This document shows positions 9,903 to 19,114 of a stretch of 64,000 nt of DNA, piece by piece. Numbering within the stretch: position 1 is the first letter of the stretch; every line of letters starts with the position of its first letter. The notes beneath the pieces are model-generated. The model did no database searches and was not told the DNA's origin. It saw nothing but the letters and a program-made list of their open reading frames with translations. The stretch lies in assembly GCA_028280845.1 (NCBI GenBank), contig JANQKZ010000031.1:62001-126000 (forward strand), given 5' to 3'. This DNA is from Opitutales bacterium. GTDB lineage: Bacteria; Verrucomicrobiota; Verrucomicrobiia; Opitutales; JABSRG01. The position numbers and the translations under genes were made by a program.

Positions 9903-12900
9903 TTAGCGACGAATCTGCAAAATAATCTCATCCGACGATCCCCGGGTTTCAGGAAGATACCGCGGCACCGCAACGCTGGGTAACGCATGAAACCGGCCCG
10001 GGGTTTCACCCCGAAGCGTATATTGAATGTCCCAGGTTCCCTCTGGAATTTGATCAATGTAAAAGACCACTTCCCCGGCACGGACTTCCTGATACACGGA
10101 CAACCGATCGGGAGGCGCCACGCTGCGTCGCCCACTGCGAGGTCGAGGTCGTCCCTGGGTCGCCGGCCCCACCCGTGCCACAGTGACAGGCCCCCCGCTC
10201 AACTGACGGGCTGATTCAAATCCGGCAGGTATCCGATCAGTCAATACAACGTATGGGTAGTTATTATCTACGGTGACCACGAGATGCACGTCCAATCGGT
10301 CGCCCACGCGCACCGCTTGGCCTTCACTCATAATCGGAATCCGGCTTTCCACAACGCCCTCCAACAGGGTTGCCACTGGCATCAGATGTTCAAATGAGCG
10401 CTCTATCTGTATTTCATTCCCGCGGGCAGGTATAGGGATCTCCTCAGAATAAAACTCCACCACCACCTGGCCATACACCCGGTGCTCGACCCCGTGGGTC
10501 TGAAAAGTAAAAGTATTTAAGCCATCCATTATCTGATCGGGATGTAGTGACACCTCGACTTGTTGCCAGTTGTGGGCTTCAGGATCCAGGGAGATCTCCT
10601 GCAAGAGTTCCCCATTCCAAAGGAGATCCACGACTCCTCCTCCGGATGCCGACGTTCCCCGATGCATCACCGAGGAAAGTCCGATCAGGCCGAACAGGGA
10701 CTCTCGCCCAAACATCCAGCTTGCGGCTTTGCGATTTTGCAAGAGCCAGTGGTGAGCCGCGTCCAGAACTGCCGTTTCTACCGTATGTTGACTGAGCGCG
10801 CCCATCACCATTCCTGTGGTCTCCACCCGACTCCGATGGTAACGGGGGGATCGGGTCCCCGGTGCCCAGGAAGCTTGGGGTCGACCAAGACTGTCCTGAG
10901 ACAGGATCCGGCCATTCATCAGATTCTCAACCAGAATTTCATGCTCAAGATCGAGACCAAACAAGTAGGCGGTTTCAGCCAGCAATGCCATCCCAAAGCT
11001 ATCCAGGTTCGGGCGATTTTTCCAGATATTGGAAAAGGCCTGAGCTTCCAAACGGGTGGGGTCCCCAGGCACACTCCCGACATAACGAGTCGCCAGAGCA
11101 TGGAGTAGCCAGGCCTGAGTGTTCACATCAAACTCACGTTCCACCAACCGTGCGCGCACGTAAGTTTGTCCACGCTCCAAAACTTGGGAATCGGTCAACA
11201 AACCGGCCTCTCGCACCATGCCAAGCGCCCACAGGACATGTGCGGTCATAAATAGGTCAGGTTCTCCGGCCCGGTGCCATGGCCAACTGCCATTACCAAG
11301 TTCCATTTCCAGTAAGGCTCCCAATTGCTCGGCCAGCCAGGTGTCCCGGCTGACGCCCTGTGCCTCAAAAAGATCAGCGATTAGGGCGACCGATAACCCG
11401 GCTTCTTTGAAAGCCTTTTCCAGAATCAAGACCCCCATAAGTTGGGTGGCAAGATTCTCGGATGTCCGGTCCGGACTTTCCACCAGACTTTCCACGACAT
11501 CTAGCATCAAAATGCCCAGGTGAGGGGTCATGCGAAAAATCACCTTTGTGGATGAAAGCTTGCGATCTGCCGGAATATCAAATTCCCCGACAAAGGAAGA
11601 ATCCAGAGCATAGCCGCTTTGCTGTAATATCACTGGCATCCCGTGCTCTACAATTTCCAAAGGTTTCATTAAGCGGTCCCCATACTCTCCCGACTCGGCC
11701 GAAAACAGAAGCTCAGTCTCACCTGGCTCTCCCGCTCTAAGCCGCCAGCGAAATGCTGCCCCGCCCTCGGCATTGACAAACTCCGTCATCCGGGAAGATC
11801 GAGATGCATCCACCAGGGCGAGCCCACCAGCTTCACTGGTCTCAAGGTTGCCCCGCACTTCCAATGGAATTTCAGCATTGTTTTGAACCAACCCACTGAT
11901 CTCGACAGTATCCCCCTCAACCAGATAATCCGGCAGCGGAAGCCGGGCAATAAGGGGCAGCCGCGTGCGCACGGTCTCTACCGTTTGCCCGAAGCGGTTA
12001 CCACTGGCGACCGCCCTGGCAGTCCCACGCCACTGGGTTAAAGAGTCAGAATATTCGATCTGGATCGTAGCCCGCCCATCTGCATCCGTTTGAATAATCG
12101 GGTTCCAGAAGAGTGCGGGATTAAAGTTTTCTCGCAACAGGGGACTTTCTGCCACCCCCCCGACTGCACCTACCCCTTGTAAAGCTGCTGACTCCTCTAT
12201 CACCATGTCGGCTTGCATCATCGGAGCAGTCTGCAGCCTGGACCCCGCCAAAGTGGACTGGGTCGTTGATGCAAAACCCACCATTTCCGTTTCAAACGGG
12301 CTCAGGGCCTCGATACGTTCCCCACTCAAGCCCACTGAATTCGAATCATCGGGAAGGACCATCCCCGTCAAGGGGTCGGGGCGATTATCCCGATAGTTTT
12401 TATACATATAGGATGAGAGGGTCTGGATCCGAAAAGGCCGTGCTTTCCCGAAGAAGAAATCGAGAGGATCCCCGGCAAAATCGGGTTGGATTTGGAAACC
12501 AGCGTCATCAACCACGGATAAGGCGACCTCGGCCGAGATGGGGTTACCCGCTTTATCCAGGGTTTGAATTTCCCATGCTCCCGTTTCCCGTGGCAGGTAG
12601 GCCAACTCGTTTGGCGTTAACCTGACATCAATTTCGTTCTCAATCGGAGGCACCTGAATTTGCTTCTGGACGGTGTAAAGCTGGTTGCCAAACACCATAG
12701 TGGCCTCTACCCAGGTCTCCGGTACATGTTCTTCTGCAAAAGTGACTTCTAACAGTTTAATCGTGCCATCCATCCCCAACACCCGGGTGGAACCCAGCTG
12801 GTCCGAGCCCACGGTAAACAACACGGTCCGCCCAGAACCCGGAGAGGTGATCATAATGGGCCCCGGCACACCTGCCCGAAATCGGCTTTCATCAACAACG

Positions 12901-15719
12901 ATAGACAATCCCCCATGGTAATACCCAATATCATTGGAAGCCTGGTCCGCCGAATAAAAGTGGGTTTCCGCTTTTATCGGAATCTGCGTCTGGTCTTCAC
13001 TGACCCAGCGCAACCGATAATAACCCTCTCGATCCAGATCACGCGAATATAGAGCCTGCCCGTCCGCATTGGTTTCCAACTCAAGGGTTTCTACCGGCTT
13101 GGTTTTATACCCCTGACGCAACATGCGGTAATCCGATGACGGATCCCCCCGAAAAGCCCGGAAAAATCCACGCTTGTTCCTCAGCTCATAATATTCTGCA
13201 CCCGAAATCTGATGCCCCCGGGGATCTACCCATATTTCCTCCCATTCCAGTAACTCCAGGATCAATCGGCCGCTCACACTGACCGGCAGATCATTCCCAT
13301 CCACCGCCTTGACCAAGACTTCTACCGTGTCTCCCGGCCGATAAAGTTGAAACTCCGGCCTCACCCACACAAAATAGGGCTGTCGAGTCATTCGTATCGA
13401 TTTACTGGATACAATCTCCACACCGGCCTCGTCCCGAACCCGGGCCTCCACTGTATACTCCAGGTCCTGGTTCATGATGGTCGGTTCGGGCAACGATAGC
13501 TGTACTTTACCCTCGCTGTCGGTCCGGAAGGTTTGCCTGGAAATGACACGACTCGGAGTCTGCCGACGGGGCTGATTCACTCGGTCGGAAAAGGTCAGAG
13601 GCTCAACCCGGTATAGGGGATCCTCATAGACCAGCACTTCCACTCCTGCTCCCACCAGGGGCCCTCCCGAATTGTAGCTTGCAGTCACTTCTAATTCGAC
13701 AGGGTCTCCCAGTTGAAAGGCAGATTGCTCCATTTCTCCCTCTCCCAAGGTTTCAACCGCAACCCGAAACTCGGGGAGCTCGACTTCTTCCACCCGGAAA
13801 AGGGGCACAGCATAGGCATATGAAGGGGAAGCAATTTCAATGGAATAGACCCCGAGCGGTGAGGCAATGCCTTCCTCCAGATCCAATTGCGCAAAGGCAC
13901 TCCCCATTGTGTTTAATTCCAGCTCTCCCTCTTCGATAGCTTCACCACGTGGGGAAATAATGCGATAGGAGACCCTGGTTTGAGGAGCCACTGACAGTTT
14001 CCCCCCAAGGCGTTCACGTGCGATAAGTTTCCAGTTAACGGTATCACCCGGTTGATAAAGGGACCGGTCCGCAAATGTATAGTATTCCCACTGCTCCACG
14101 TTGGTAGACCTACCCCCGACACCGGCATATGCCAGGGTCTGATGTCCGTCCTGATTCGAGGTCGCCAGAATGAACTGCCCCGCATTCGATCGACCGAATT
14201 TGAACTGCACCAGGCCGTTTGTGTCGGATTGTCCCTCCTGTGATTCCCAAAGCCATTCTCCGTTGGATTGAGCAGTCGCTACCTGAAAATGCACACTCGC
14301 CTCTTCCACTGGGCTACCACTCAACGTGTTGGCGAGAAAAACCAGGGTGTCATTTCCAGCCTGCTTCATCACCATCATCTGCTCCGTGATCAGAAGCAGG
14401 TCCCTCGCAACCATGTCTCCGGATCGAGCCTCTATAAGATAGGCGCCCGTTTCAGGGATGGCATCGACGCGCACTGCTTCATTCCAGAAACCAAAGACTT
14501 GGGGCGGTTCAGGTTCGAGGGTGTATGACTTCCAGGCCTGTCTCAATTCGGTGGAAATCTGATCGACCCATTGAGAAGGTGACCCTTCGATTTTCCCTTT
14601 CAGACGTAAATCACTATTTAATGTAATGGGGAATAGATTGACTTCGATAGAATCCAGGTTTCTCGAATTGATGGAAAACGAGACCTCAGAGCCGGGAAGA
14701 TAGACGTGACTCACCAAAACGGAGAGCTGGGGGCGCCGAATATCGGCCAACTCCCTCTGTGCTGCCCGCCAGTACTGGCTTTCTCCCGCATCAAACGTGG
14801 CCAGGAGTTGCTCATACATATCGACCGCCCGTTCAAAATTGGGCTCAGACACCATGTTTCCGTCGTCATCAAAATATAGACGACCTTCCCGCTCCAACCA
14901 CTGCCCATACGCAAAAAGCACATCATCCAGCCATGGGCTCTGGGCGGACTCCGCCCATTTGAGCGCATTTTGGAAGGCTTCTGAAATACGTAGACGCTGC
15001 CGTGGATCATACCCTCGGTTGTTCATGGCCATGGCGAATAAATAATTCCCATAGGCTAGATCTTCCTCCGTTTTTGCAATCCGCAAGAAGTTATCGATCA
15101 CTTCAGTAGGGACGAAGCGGATCGCATAGGCATCCTCTAAATTGCCTTGCTGAAAAGGACGCGTCACCTCACGCACCAAGCGGATGTAAGCTTCCGTTGC
15201 CCGTTCAATCTGCGTAGATTTTCCCCACCATTGCAACGCGGCATTGTAGTGAGTCCAGGATTGGGACCAGTCCACTCGTGGAAAGGCTTCCAGATGGAGT
15301 GCTCCCAGGGACGCATGCACTTGGGGATAGAGCTCCGAAGGTCGTTCCCCCGACTGCTGCGCGAGCTCTTCCAACTCCATTAGAACCGTCAATAAGCCTT
15401 CAACTGCGATTTCAAGTTGGGAGTAATCCCCCATATCGCGGCCCGCCTGCGAGCGCCAAAGCGAATCTGCCTTCAAATACTCTACCTCCAGGACAAGGGC
15501 TTCCCGGTTGCTGAGCTCGGGCCAGGAGCCGATGGATAACTCCGAGAGCAAGGTATTGTAGGTGCTTTCAGCTAAGGCATACGATCCCCGCGCTCGCAGT
15601 GTTTGGCCCTGCTCCCAGAGCGCACTGAACTCCGCCTGGTCTTGCCCGGCCAGGCGGACACCTATCACCAGAAGGAAAAAAGGGATGAGAAGTTTGATTG
15701 AAAGGCCAACTCGCTTCAT
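9903..15719 (-). CDS. Bacterial alpha-2-macroglobulin-like protein lacking the thioester
   Basis: A giant exported protein (about 1938 residues) of the alpha-2-macroglobulin family, thought in bacteria to trap proteases in the periplasm. The signal peptide is MKRVGLSIKLL...VRLAG; I see no lipobox. The N-terminal third is helical/TPR-like, then come MG-type beta domains (for example YQPGDTVNWK and YRPGDTVEVLVKA), the A2M core (NPIIQTDADGRATIQIEY, DSLTQWRGTARAV), an alpha-helical toroid and a C-terminal receptor-like domain. The thioester CxEQ is replaced by TSEN near residue 1420 (about 11450-11475). The start is the ATG at 15719, preceded by GGAGGG; a GTG at 15746 is in frame. No pbpC neighbour is present, unlike in enterobacteria. 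Confidence 0.93.
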   Translation of the reverse strand: MKRVGLSIKLLIPFFLLVIGVRLAGQDQAEFSALWEQGQTLRARGSYALAESTYNTLLSELSIGSWPELSNREALVLEVEYLKADSLWRSQAGRDMGDYSQLEIAVEGLLTVLMELEELAQQSGERPSELYPQVHASLGALHLEAFPRVDWSQSWTHYNAALQWWGKSTQIERATEAYIRLVREVTRPFQQGNLEDAYAIRFVPTEVIDNFLRIAKTEEDLAYGNYLFAMAMNNRGYDPRQRLRISEAFQNALKWAESAQSPWLDDVLFAYGQWLEREGRLYFDDDGNMVSEPNFERAVDMYEQLLATFDAGESQYWRAAQRELADIRRPQLSVLVSHVYLPGSEVSFSINSRNLDSIEVNLFPITLNSDLRLKGKIEGSPSQWVDQISTELRQAWKSYTLEPEPPQVFGFWNEAVRVDAIPETGAYLIEARSGDMVARDLLLITEQMMVMKQAGNDTLVFLANTLSGSPVEEASVHFQVATAQSNGEWLWESQEGQSDTNGLVQFKFGRSNAGQFILATSNQDGHQTLAYAGVGGRSTNVEQWEYYTFADRSLYQPGDTVNWKLIARERLGGKLSVAPQTRVSYRIISPRGEAIEEGELELNTMGSAFAQLDLEEGIASPLGVYSIEIASPSYAYAVPLFRVEEVELPEFRVAVETLGEGEMEQSAFQLGDPVELEVTASYNSGGPLVGAGVEVLVYEDPLYRVEPLTFSDRVNQPRRQTPSRVISRQTFRTDSEGKVQLSLPEPTIMNQDLEYTVEARVRDEAGVEIVSSKSIRMTRQPYFVWVRPEFQLYRPGDTVEVLVKAVDGNDLPVSVSGRLILELLEWEEIWVDPRGHQISGAEYYELRNKRGFFRAFRGDPSSDYRMLRQGYKTKPVETLELETNADGQALYSRDLDREGYYRLRWVSEDQTQIPIKAETHFYSADQASNDIGYYHGGLSIVVDESRFRAGVPGPIMITSPGSGRTVLFTVGSDQLGSTRVLGMDGTIKLLEVTFAEEHVPETWVEATMVFGNQLYTVQKQIQVPPIENEIDVRLTPNELAYLPRETGAWEIQTLDKAGNPISAEVALSVVDDAGFQIQPDFAGDPLDFFFGKARPFRIQTLSSYMYKNYRDNRPDPLTGMVLPDDSNSVGLSGERIEALSPFETEMVGFASTTQSTLAGSRLQTAPMMQADMVIEESAALQGVGAVGGVAESPLLRENFNPALFWNPIIQTDADGRATIQIEYSDSLTQWRGTARAVASGNRFGQTVETVRTRLPLIARLPLPDYLVEGDTVEISGLVQNNAEIPLEVRGNLETSEAGGLALVDASRSSRMTEFVNAEGGAAFRWRLRAGEPGETELLFSAESGEYGDRLMKPLEIVEHGMPVILQQSGYALDSSFVGEFDIPADRKLSSTKVIFRMTPHLGILMLDVVESLVESPDRTSENLATQLMGVLILEKAFKEAGLSVALIADLFEAQGVSRDTWLAEQLGALLEMELGNGSWPWHRAGEPDLFMTAHVLWALGMVREAGLLTDSQVLERGQTYVRARLVEREFDVNTQAWLLHALATRYVGSVPGDPTRLEAQAFSNIWKNRPNLDSFGMALLAETAYLFGLDLEHEILVENLMNGRILSQDSLGRPQASWAPGTRSPRYHRSRVETTGMVMGALSQHTVETAVLDAAHHWLLQNRKAASWMFGRESLFGLIGLSSVMHRGTSASGGGVVDLLWNGELLQEISLDPEAHNWQQVEVSLHPDQIMDGLNTFTFQTHGVEHRVYGQVVVEFYSEEIPIPARGNEIQIERSFEHLMPVATLLEGVVESRIPIMSEGQAVRVGDRLDVHLVVTVDNNYPYVVLTDRIPAGFESARQLSGGPVTVARVGPATQGRPRPRSGRRSVAPPDRLSVYQEVRAGEVVFYIDQIPEGTWDIQYTLRGETPGRFHALPSVAVPRYLPETRGSSDEIILQIRR

Positions 15720-15884
15720 ATCTTGTATTGACCCTCCATTGTGCACCCAAGTTCATTTCCCACCAGCCATAAACGATTTCCTTACGCGATCCTGACACCT
15801 CTCTGACAAACTGCCCTTCTTGCGGCCTCACCCTCACTTCCTTTTTCAATTAAAAAAATACACCCCCCACCCGAACATATCGTA

Positions 15885-16169
15885 ATGGTTGGCACGCAGG
15901 TCGCCATGCGTTGGACCGATGGAACCGAGGCTTTTTTTCCTTCAGAGTTCCTTCGCGAAGAGTCACCCAGTGCGGAGAACAAGGGGGAGGTCGATATACT
16001 CGGGCACCGGCATGGAGGGGACGGCCCCACCAAATTTCCAGGGGTTACCGTCGTCGGCTGGGAGTTTACCGGTAACTATGCCATTCGGTTTTCCTTTTCA
16101 GATGGACACAATAGTGGGCTCTATACCTGGGACTTCCTCTGGGATCTGAAAAACCAGTTGGAAACCTGA
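15885..16169 (+). CDS. DUF971 (gamma-butyrobetaine hydroxylase-like N-terminal) protein
   Basis: A 94-residue stand-alone DUF971 domain. Visible features are MRWTDGTEAFFPSEFLRE at about 8-25 and GNYAIRFSFSDGHNSGLYTWDFL near the end (GHNSGLY is highly characteristic). In eukaryotes this domain is fused to hydroxylases; in bacteria it stands alone and is often found near Mrp/ApbC or metabolic genes. It heads a + strand series leading to efp and lpxC, and diverges from the macroglobulin gene. Its function is not known. Confidence 0.85.
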   Translation: MVGTQVAMRWTDGTEAFFPSEFLREESPSAENKGEVDILGHRHGGDGPTKFPGVTVVGWEFTGNYAIRFSFSDGHNSGLYTWDFLWDLKNQLET

Positions 16170-16265
16170 AACACCCGAATTCCCCGGAATCGTCCTCGAC
16201 AGGATTATTTCATCAATAAACACTTTCTCTTCACGCTCCCCCCTTAAACCCGAAAATCCCGTTTC

Positions 16266-16883
16266 ATGACCGCCGAATCCCAAATCAAGTCCGACTTGGC
16301 AGCTGCCTATGACCGTATGGCCCATCTCAGGGACATGGACCGTTTTGAAGAGTGGAAGCGAACAGAGCGCCGCCGCTTCGCTGCTCAAATGATGAAGGAA
16401 GGGAAAACGAATCTCCTCGAAATAGGCTCAGGAACGGGCAGGGATGGTGTCTGGTTTCAGGAAAATGGGCTGGAGGTCACCGCCATCGATCTCTCTCCCA
16501 AAATGATCGAAGTATGCCGCCGCAAGGGATTGAAGGCCAAAGTTATGGATTTTTCCGCTCCAGACCTGCCCGAGGACCATTTCGATGCGATTTACTCCCT
16601 GAATGCCATGCTCCATGTGGGATCGGAAGATTTTGAGTCTACCCTATCTACCCTAAAGGGACTCCTGAAGGCGAATGGGCTTATGTACCTCGGGCAATAC
16701 GGTGGATCCAACTTCGAGGGCATTCTCGAGAAAGATAACTACCGCCCAAAGCGCTTTTTCAATTTCCCGGATGAGGCACGTCTGAAGGCATTTATTGAGC
16801 CCGTCCTCACCATCGAACGCTTCACGACCATTCCCCTGCCCGGTAAGGATTACGTCTTCTACGGAGCCACCCTGAGGAAGTAG
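16266..16883 (+). CDS. Class I SAM-dependent methyltransferase
   Basis: A 205-residue cytoplasmic methyltransferase. Motif I is LLEIGSGTGRDGVWF (about 49-63), motif II is VTAIDLSPKMIEVC (about 71-84), and the post-II acidic motif is DLPEDHFDAIYSLNAMLHV. A short C-terminal part closes the fold. The acceptor substrate cannot be read from sequence. It sits 96 bases after the DUF971 gene and 43 bases before efp, on the same strand. The leader is C/T-rich (CTTTCTCTTCACGC) with no obvious Shine-Dalgarno site. Confidence 0.88.
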   Translation: MTAESQIKSDLAAAYDRMAHLRDMDRFEEWKRTERRRFAAQMMKEGKTNLLEIGSGTGRDGVWFQENGLEVTAIDLSPKMIEVCRRKGLKAKVMDFSAPDLPEDHFDAIYSLNAMLHVGSEDFESTLSTLKGLLKANGLMYLGQYGGSNFEGILEKDNYRPKRFFNFPDEARLKAFIEPVLTIERFTTIPLPGKDYVFYGATLRK

Positions 16884-16889
16884 ATTTAG

Positions 16890-16926
16890 CTTCACTTTCC
16901 CTCTCACTTTTACATTCACTCCCCAC
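16890..16926 (+). promoter_or_regulatory. Pyrimidine-rich efp leader without Shine-Dalgarno
   Basis: The 37 bases before the efp ATG are almost pure C/T/A, with CTTCACTTTCCCTCTCAC at the 5' end and no purine-rich ribosome-binding site. Similar leaders precede several other genes in the window, so initiation may be Shine-Dalgarno-independent. Confidence 0.5.
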
Positions 16927-17484
16927 ATGGCATCCCCAACAGAAATTCGTAAAGGCCGGGTCCTCGATTATCAAGGCGCCCCGCATTTGGTAATCGATAT
17001 GCAGCACCGCACCCAGGGCCGTCAGGCCGGGTTTGTCCAGGTAACCCTCCGCAATCTCAATAACGGTTCAAGCACGACCAATAAATTCCGCTCCACCGAG
17101 TCGGTCGATTTCATGCACACCGAAACGCAAAAACTGGAGCTGAGCTACAAGGATCAGGAAGGCTACCACTTCATGGATCCAGAGACCTATGAAGATATCG
17201 TCCTAGGGGATGAAATGGTGGAAGATGCGAAGGAGTTTCTCGTCGAGAACCAGATGTATGATGTCCTCCTCGTAGACGGCAAACCCTGCCAGATCCAATT
17301 GCCCGCGGCCGTTGAAATGACGGTGGTCACCTCCCCTGAAGGCATTCGCGGTGATACCGCCAGCAACGTCCAGAAGCCTGCCACCCTGGAAACCGGACTC
17401 ACGGTCATGGTGCCGCTCTTCATTAAGGAAGGCGAGCGCATCAAAATTAATACCGCAGAAAAAACCTACGTATCCCGCGCCTAA
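16927..17484 (+). CDS. efp: Translation elongation factor P, arginine-32 type
   Basis: Ribosome rescue factor that relieves stalling at polyproline. All three OB-like domains are present in 185 residues; the C-terminal signature reads ERIKINTAEKTYVSRA. The tip of the domain I loop is HRTQGRQAG: residue 32 is arginine where E. coli EF-P has the lysine modified by EpmA (K34). Arginine at 32 matches the Pseudomonas/Shewanella type that is rhamnosylated by EarP. No earP gene is adjacent. The gene lies between a methyltransferase and lpxC-fabZ, about 190 bases upstream of the latter. Confidence 0.95.
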   Translation: MASPTEIRKGRVLDYQGAPHLVIDMQHRTQGRQAGFVQVTLRNLNNGSSTTNKFRSTESVDFMHTETQKLELSYKDQEGYHFMDPETYEDIVLGDEMVEDAKEFLVENQMYDVLLVDGKPCQIQLPAAVEMTVVTSPEGIRGDTASNVQKPATLETGLTVMVPLFIKEGERIKINTAEKTYVSRA

Positions 17485-17588
17485 AAGCTTTGAAGCTCCT
17501 CATCTCCCTCCTTTGATTCCAGGCACTATCCCCTTTACAGCAGGGGACCTTTCCTCAGAATCCTAGAAGGTCACCCGCACCATTACAG

Positions 17589-17656
17589 CTTAAGGGAACG
17601 GGTCCAGGTTCGATATCCTGGTTTTGAATAATCGGTTCCTTAAGTCATTCAGGAAC
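17589..17656 (+). promoter_or_regulatory. Structured leader of lpxC-fabZ with alternative hairpins
   Basis: CTTAAGGGAAC (17589-17599) can pair with GTTCCTTAAG (17635-17644), ten base pairs with one bulged G, enclosing a smaller hairpin CCAGG/CCTGG (17604-17608 and 17617-17621). The same GTTCCT can instead pair with AGGAAC (17651-17656). A third option pairs TTAAGG (17591-17596) with CCTTAA (17660-17665). The ATG follows at 17674, so the mutually exclusive stems lie where they could control translation or transcription of the fusion gene. No known riboswitch class was recognised. Confidence 0.5.
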
Positions 17657-17673
17657 ATGCCTTAACAGACGTA

Positions 17674-19047
17674 ATGAAACAACGTACCCTCAAACAGGAA
17701 GTTTCCATTTCCGGCAAAGCGCTCCACACCGGGGAAGAAGTCACTTTGACCCTGAAGCCTGCCCCCGTGGATACCGGATATGTCTTCCGACGCATTGATC
17801 TTTACGGCAAACCCGAGATTCGCCCTGCCGCGAATCTGGTCTCAGATCTTACCCGCAACACCACGATTGAATCCGGGCATACCAAGCTCCACACTATAGA
17901 GCATGTCCTGGCTTCCCTCCGGGGAAGTGGCATCGACAATGTCTACGTTGAATTGAACGCCTCGGAACCCCCCATCCTTGATGGCTCCGCCAAAGAATTC
18001 GTCCGGATCATCAAGGAAGCCCAGCCCATTGAGCAAGATAATGACCGCGACTACTTTGTGCTCAGGGAACCCGTATGCATCACGGAAGGTGACCGCTCGC
18101 TCATCGCCCTGCCTTACAACGGATTTAAGATAACCTGCACCAGCGCTGATGATCGGGGCCATCACAGCCAGTATCTCTCCATCGAGATCGACCCCGAATC
18201 CTTTATGGAGGAAATTGCCTCCGCCCGGACCTTCGTCGTGTACGAAGATATCGAGCCCCTCATGAAACTTGGCAAAATCCGTGGAGGAAGTTTGGACTCC
18301 GCTGTCGTGCTGAAAGGAGACAAAGTCCTCACCAAGGAACCACTCCGGTTTAAAGATGAATTCGTCCGTCACAAGATTCTCGATATTGTCGGAGACTTGA
18401 CCCTCCTCGGAAAGCCGGTAAAGGCACACATCATCGCAGCCCTCCCCGGACACAAAATCAACGCCGCCCTCACCAAGAGGATGGCAGAGCTGGATTTGGC
18501 TGCTGCTGCCCCGCCAGCTAAAAACGGAGCCGCCAAAACCACTTCCGCCACAGCCCGAAAAGCTGCCGAGGCTCCCAAAACGGTGTTAGTCACGCATGAA
18601 ACGGAAATGGATGTCCGCCGGGTCCTCGATACTATTCCCCACCGCTACCCCTTCGTCATGATCGATCGTGTGGTGGAGTTCAATGGGAAGGACGAGCTCA
18701 CCGCGATCAAGAATGTCACCATCAATGAACCTTACTTCACCGGACACTTTCCAGGCCGGCCCGTCATGCCCGGCGTCCTGCAGCTAGAAGCGATGGCCCA
18801 GGCAGCCGGAATCCTCATGCTGCGGATCATGAATGAGCGTAACCTCATCGCCTTTTTCATGAGTGCAGATAAAGTGAAATTTCGACGTCCGGTCGAGCCC
18901 GGTGATCAAATTGAGATAAAGATTAAAATGCTGAAGACCCGGGGAAGGAAATTGGCTCACGCTTCCGGTCAATGCCTGGTGGGGGGCAAGGTGGTATCTT
19001 CAGCAGACCTCATGTTTACCGTCGTCGACACCGGTCAGGAGGTGTAA
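17674..19047 (+). CDS. lpxC-fabZ: Bifunctional UDP-3-O-acyl-GlcNAc deacetylase / 3-hydroxyacyl-ACP dehydratase
   Basis: A fusion of two lipid enzymes in 457 residues. The LpxC half (1-270) carries out the committed step of lipid A synthesis: zinc ligands are H77 (HTIEHVLAS), H233 and D237 ([10 protein letters not shown]), with catalytic H260 (PGHK). An alanine/lysine-rich linker (about 274-305) leads to FabZ (306-457), which dehydrates 3-hydroxyacyl-ACP: catalytic H323 ([12 protein letters not shown]) and E372 ([12 protein letters not shown]). This fusion is known from Bacteroidota and parts of the PVC group. It couples use of the shared 3-hydroxyacyl-ACP pool. lpxA follows 67 bases downstream. 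Confidence 0.97.
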   Translation: MKQRTLKQEVSISGKALHTGEEVTLTLKPAPVDTGYVFRRIDLYGKPEIRPAANLVSDLTRNTTIESGHTKLHTIEHVLASLRGSGIDNVYVELNASEPPILDGSAKEFVRIIKEAQPIEQDNDRDYFVLREPVCITEGDRSLIALPYNGFKITCTSADDRGHHSQYLSIEIDPESFMEEIASARTFVVYEDIEPLMKLGKIRGGSLDSAVVLKGDKVLTKEPLRFKDEFVRHKILDIVGDLTLLGKPVKAHIIAALPGHKINAALTKRMAELDLAAAAPPAKNGAAKTTSATARKAAEAPKTVLVTHETEMDVRRVLDTIPHRYPFVMIDRVVEFNGKDELTAIKNVTINEPYFTGHFPGRPVMPGVLQLEAMAQAAGILMLRIMNERNLIAFFMSADKVKFRRPVEPGDQIEIKIKMLKTRGRKLAHASGQCLVGGKVVSSADLMFTVVDTGQEV

Positions 19048-19114
19048 CCCTTCTTACTTTTTCCGTTTCTATTTCGATCTCCTTTCCTCCATCCGACCGC
19101 CGACCTCCGATAAA

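Noticed and set aside
17600-17625. tRNA-like T arm (GGTTCGATATCC) between efp and lpxC
   Set aside because: The loop is eight bases, and no acceptor, D or anticodon stems surround it. It is better explained as part of the larger stem-loop.
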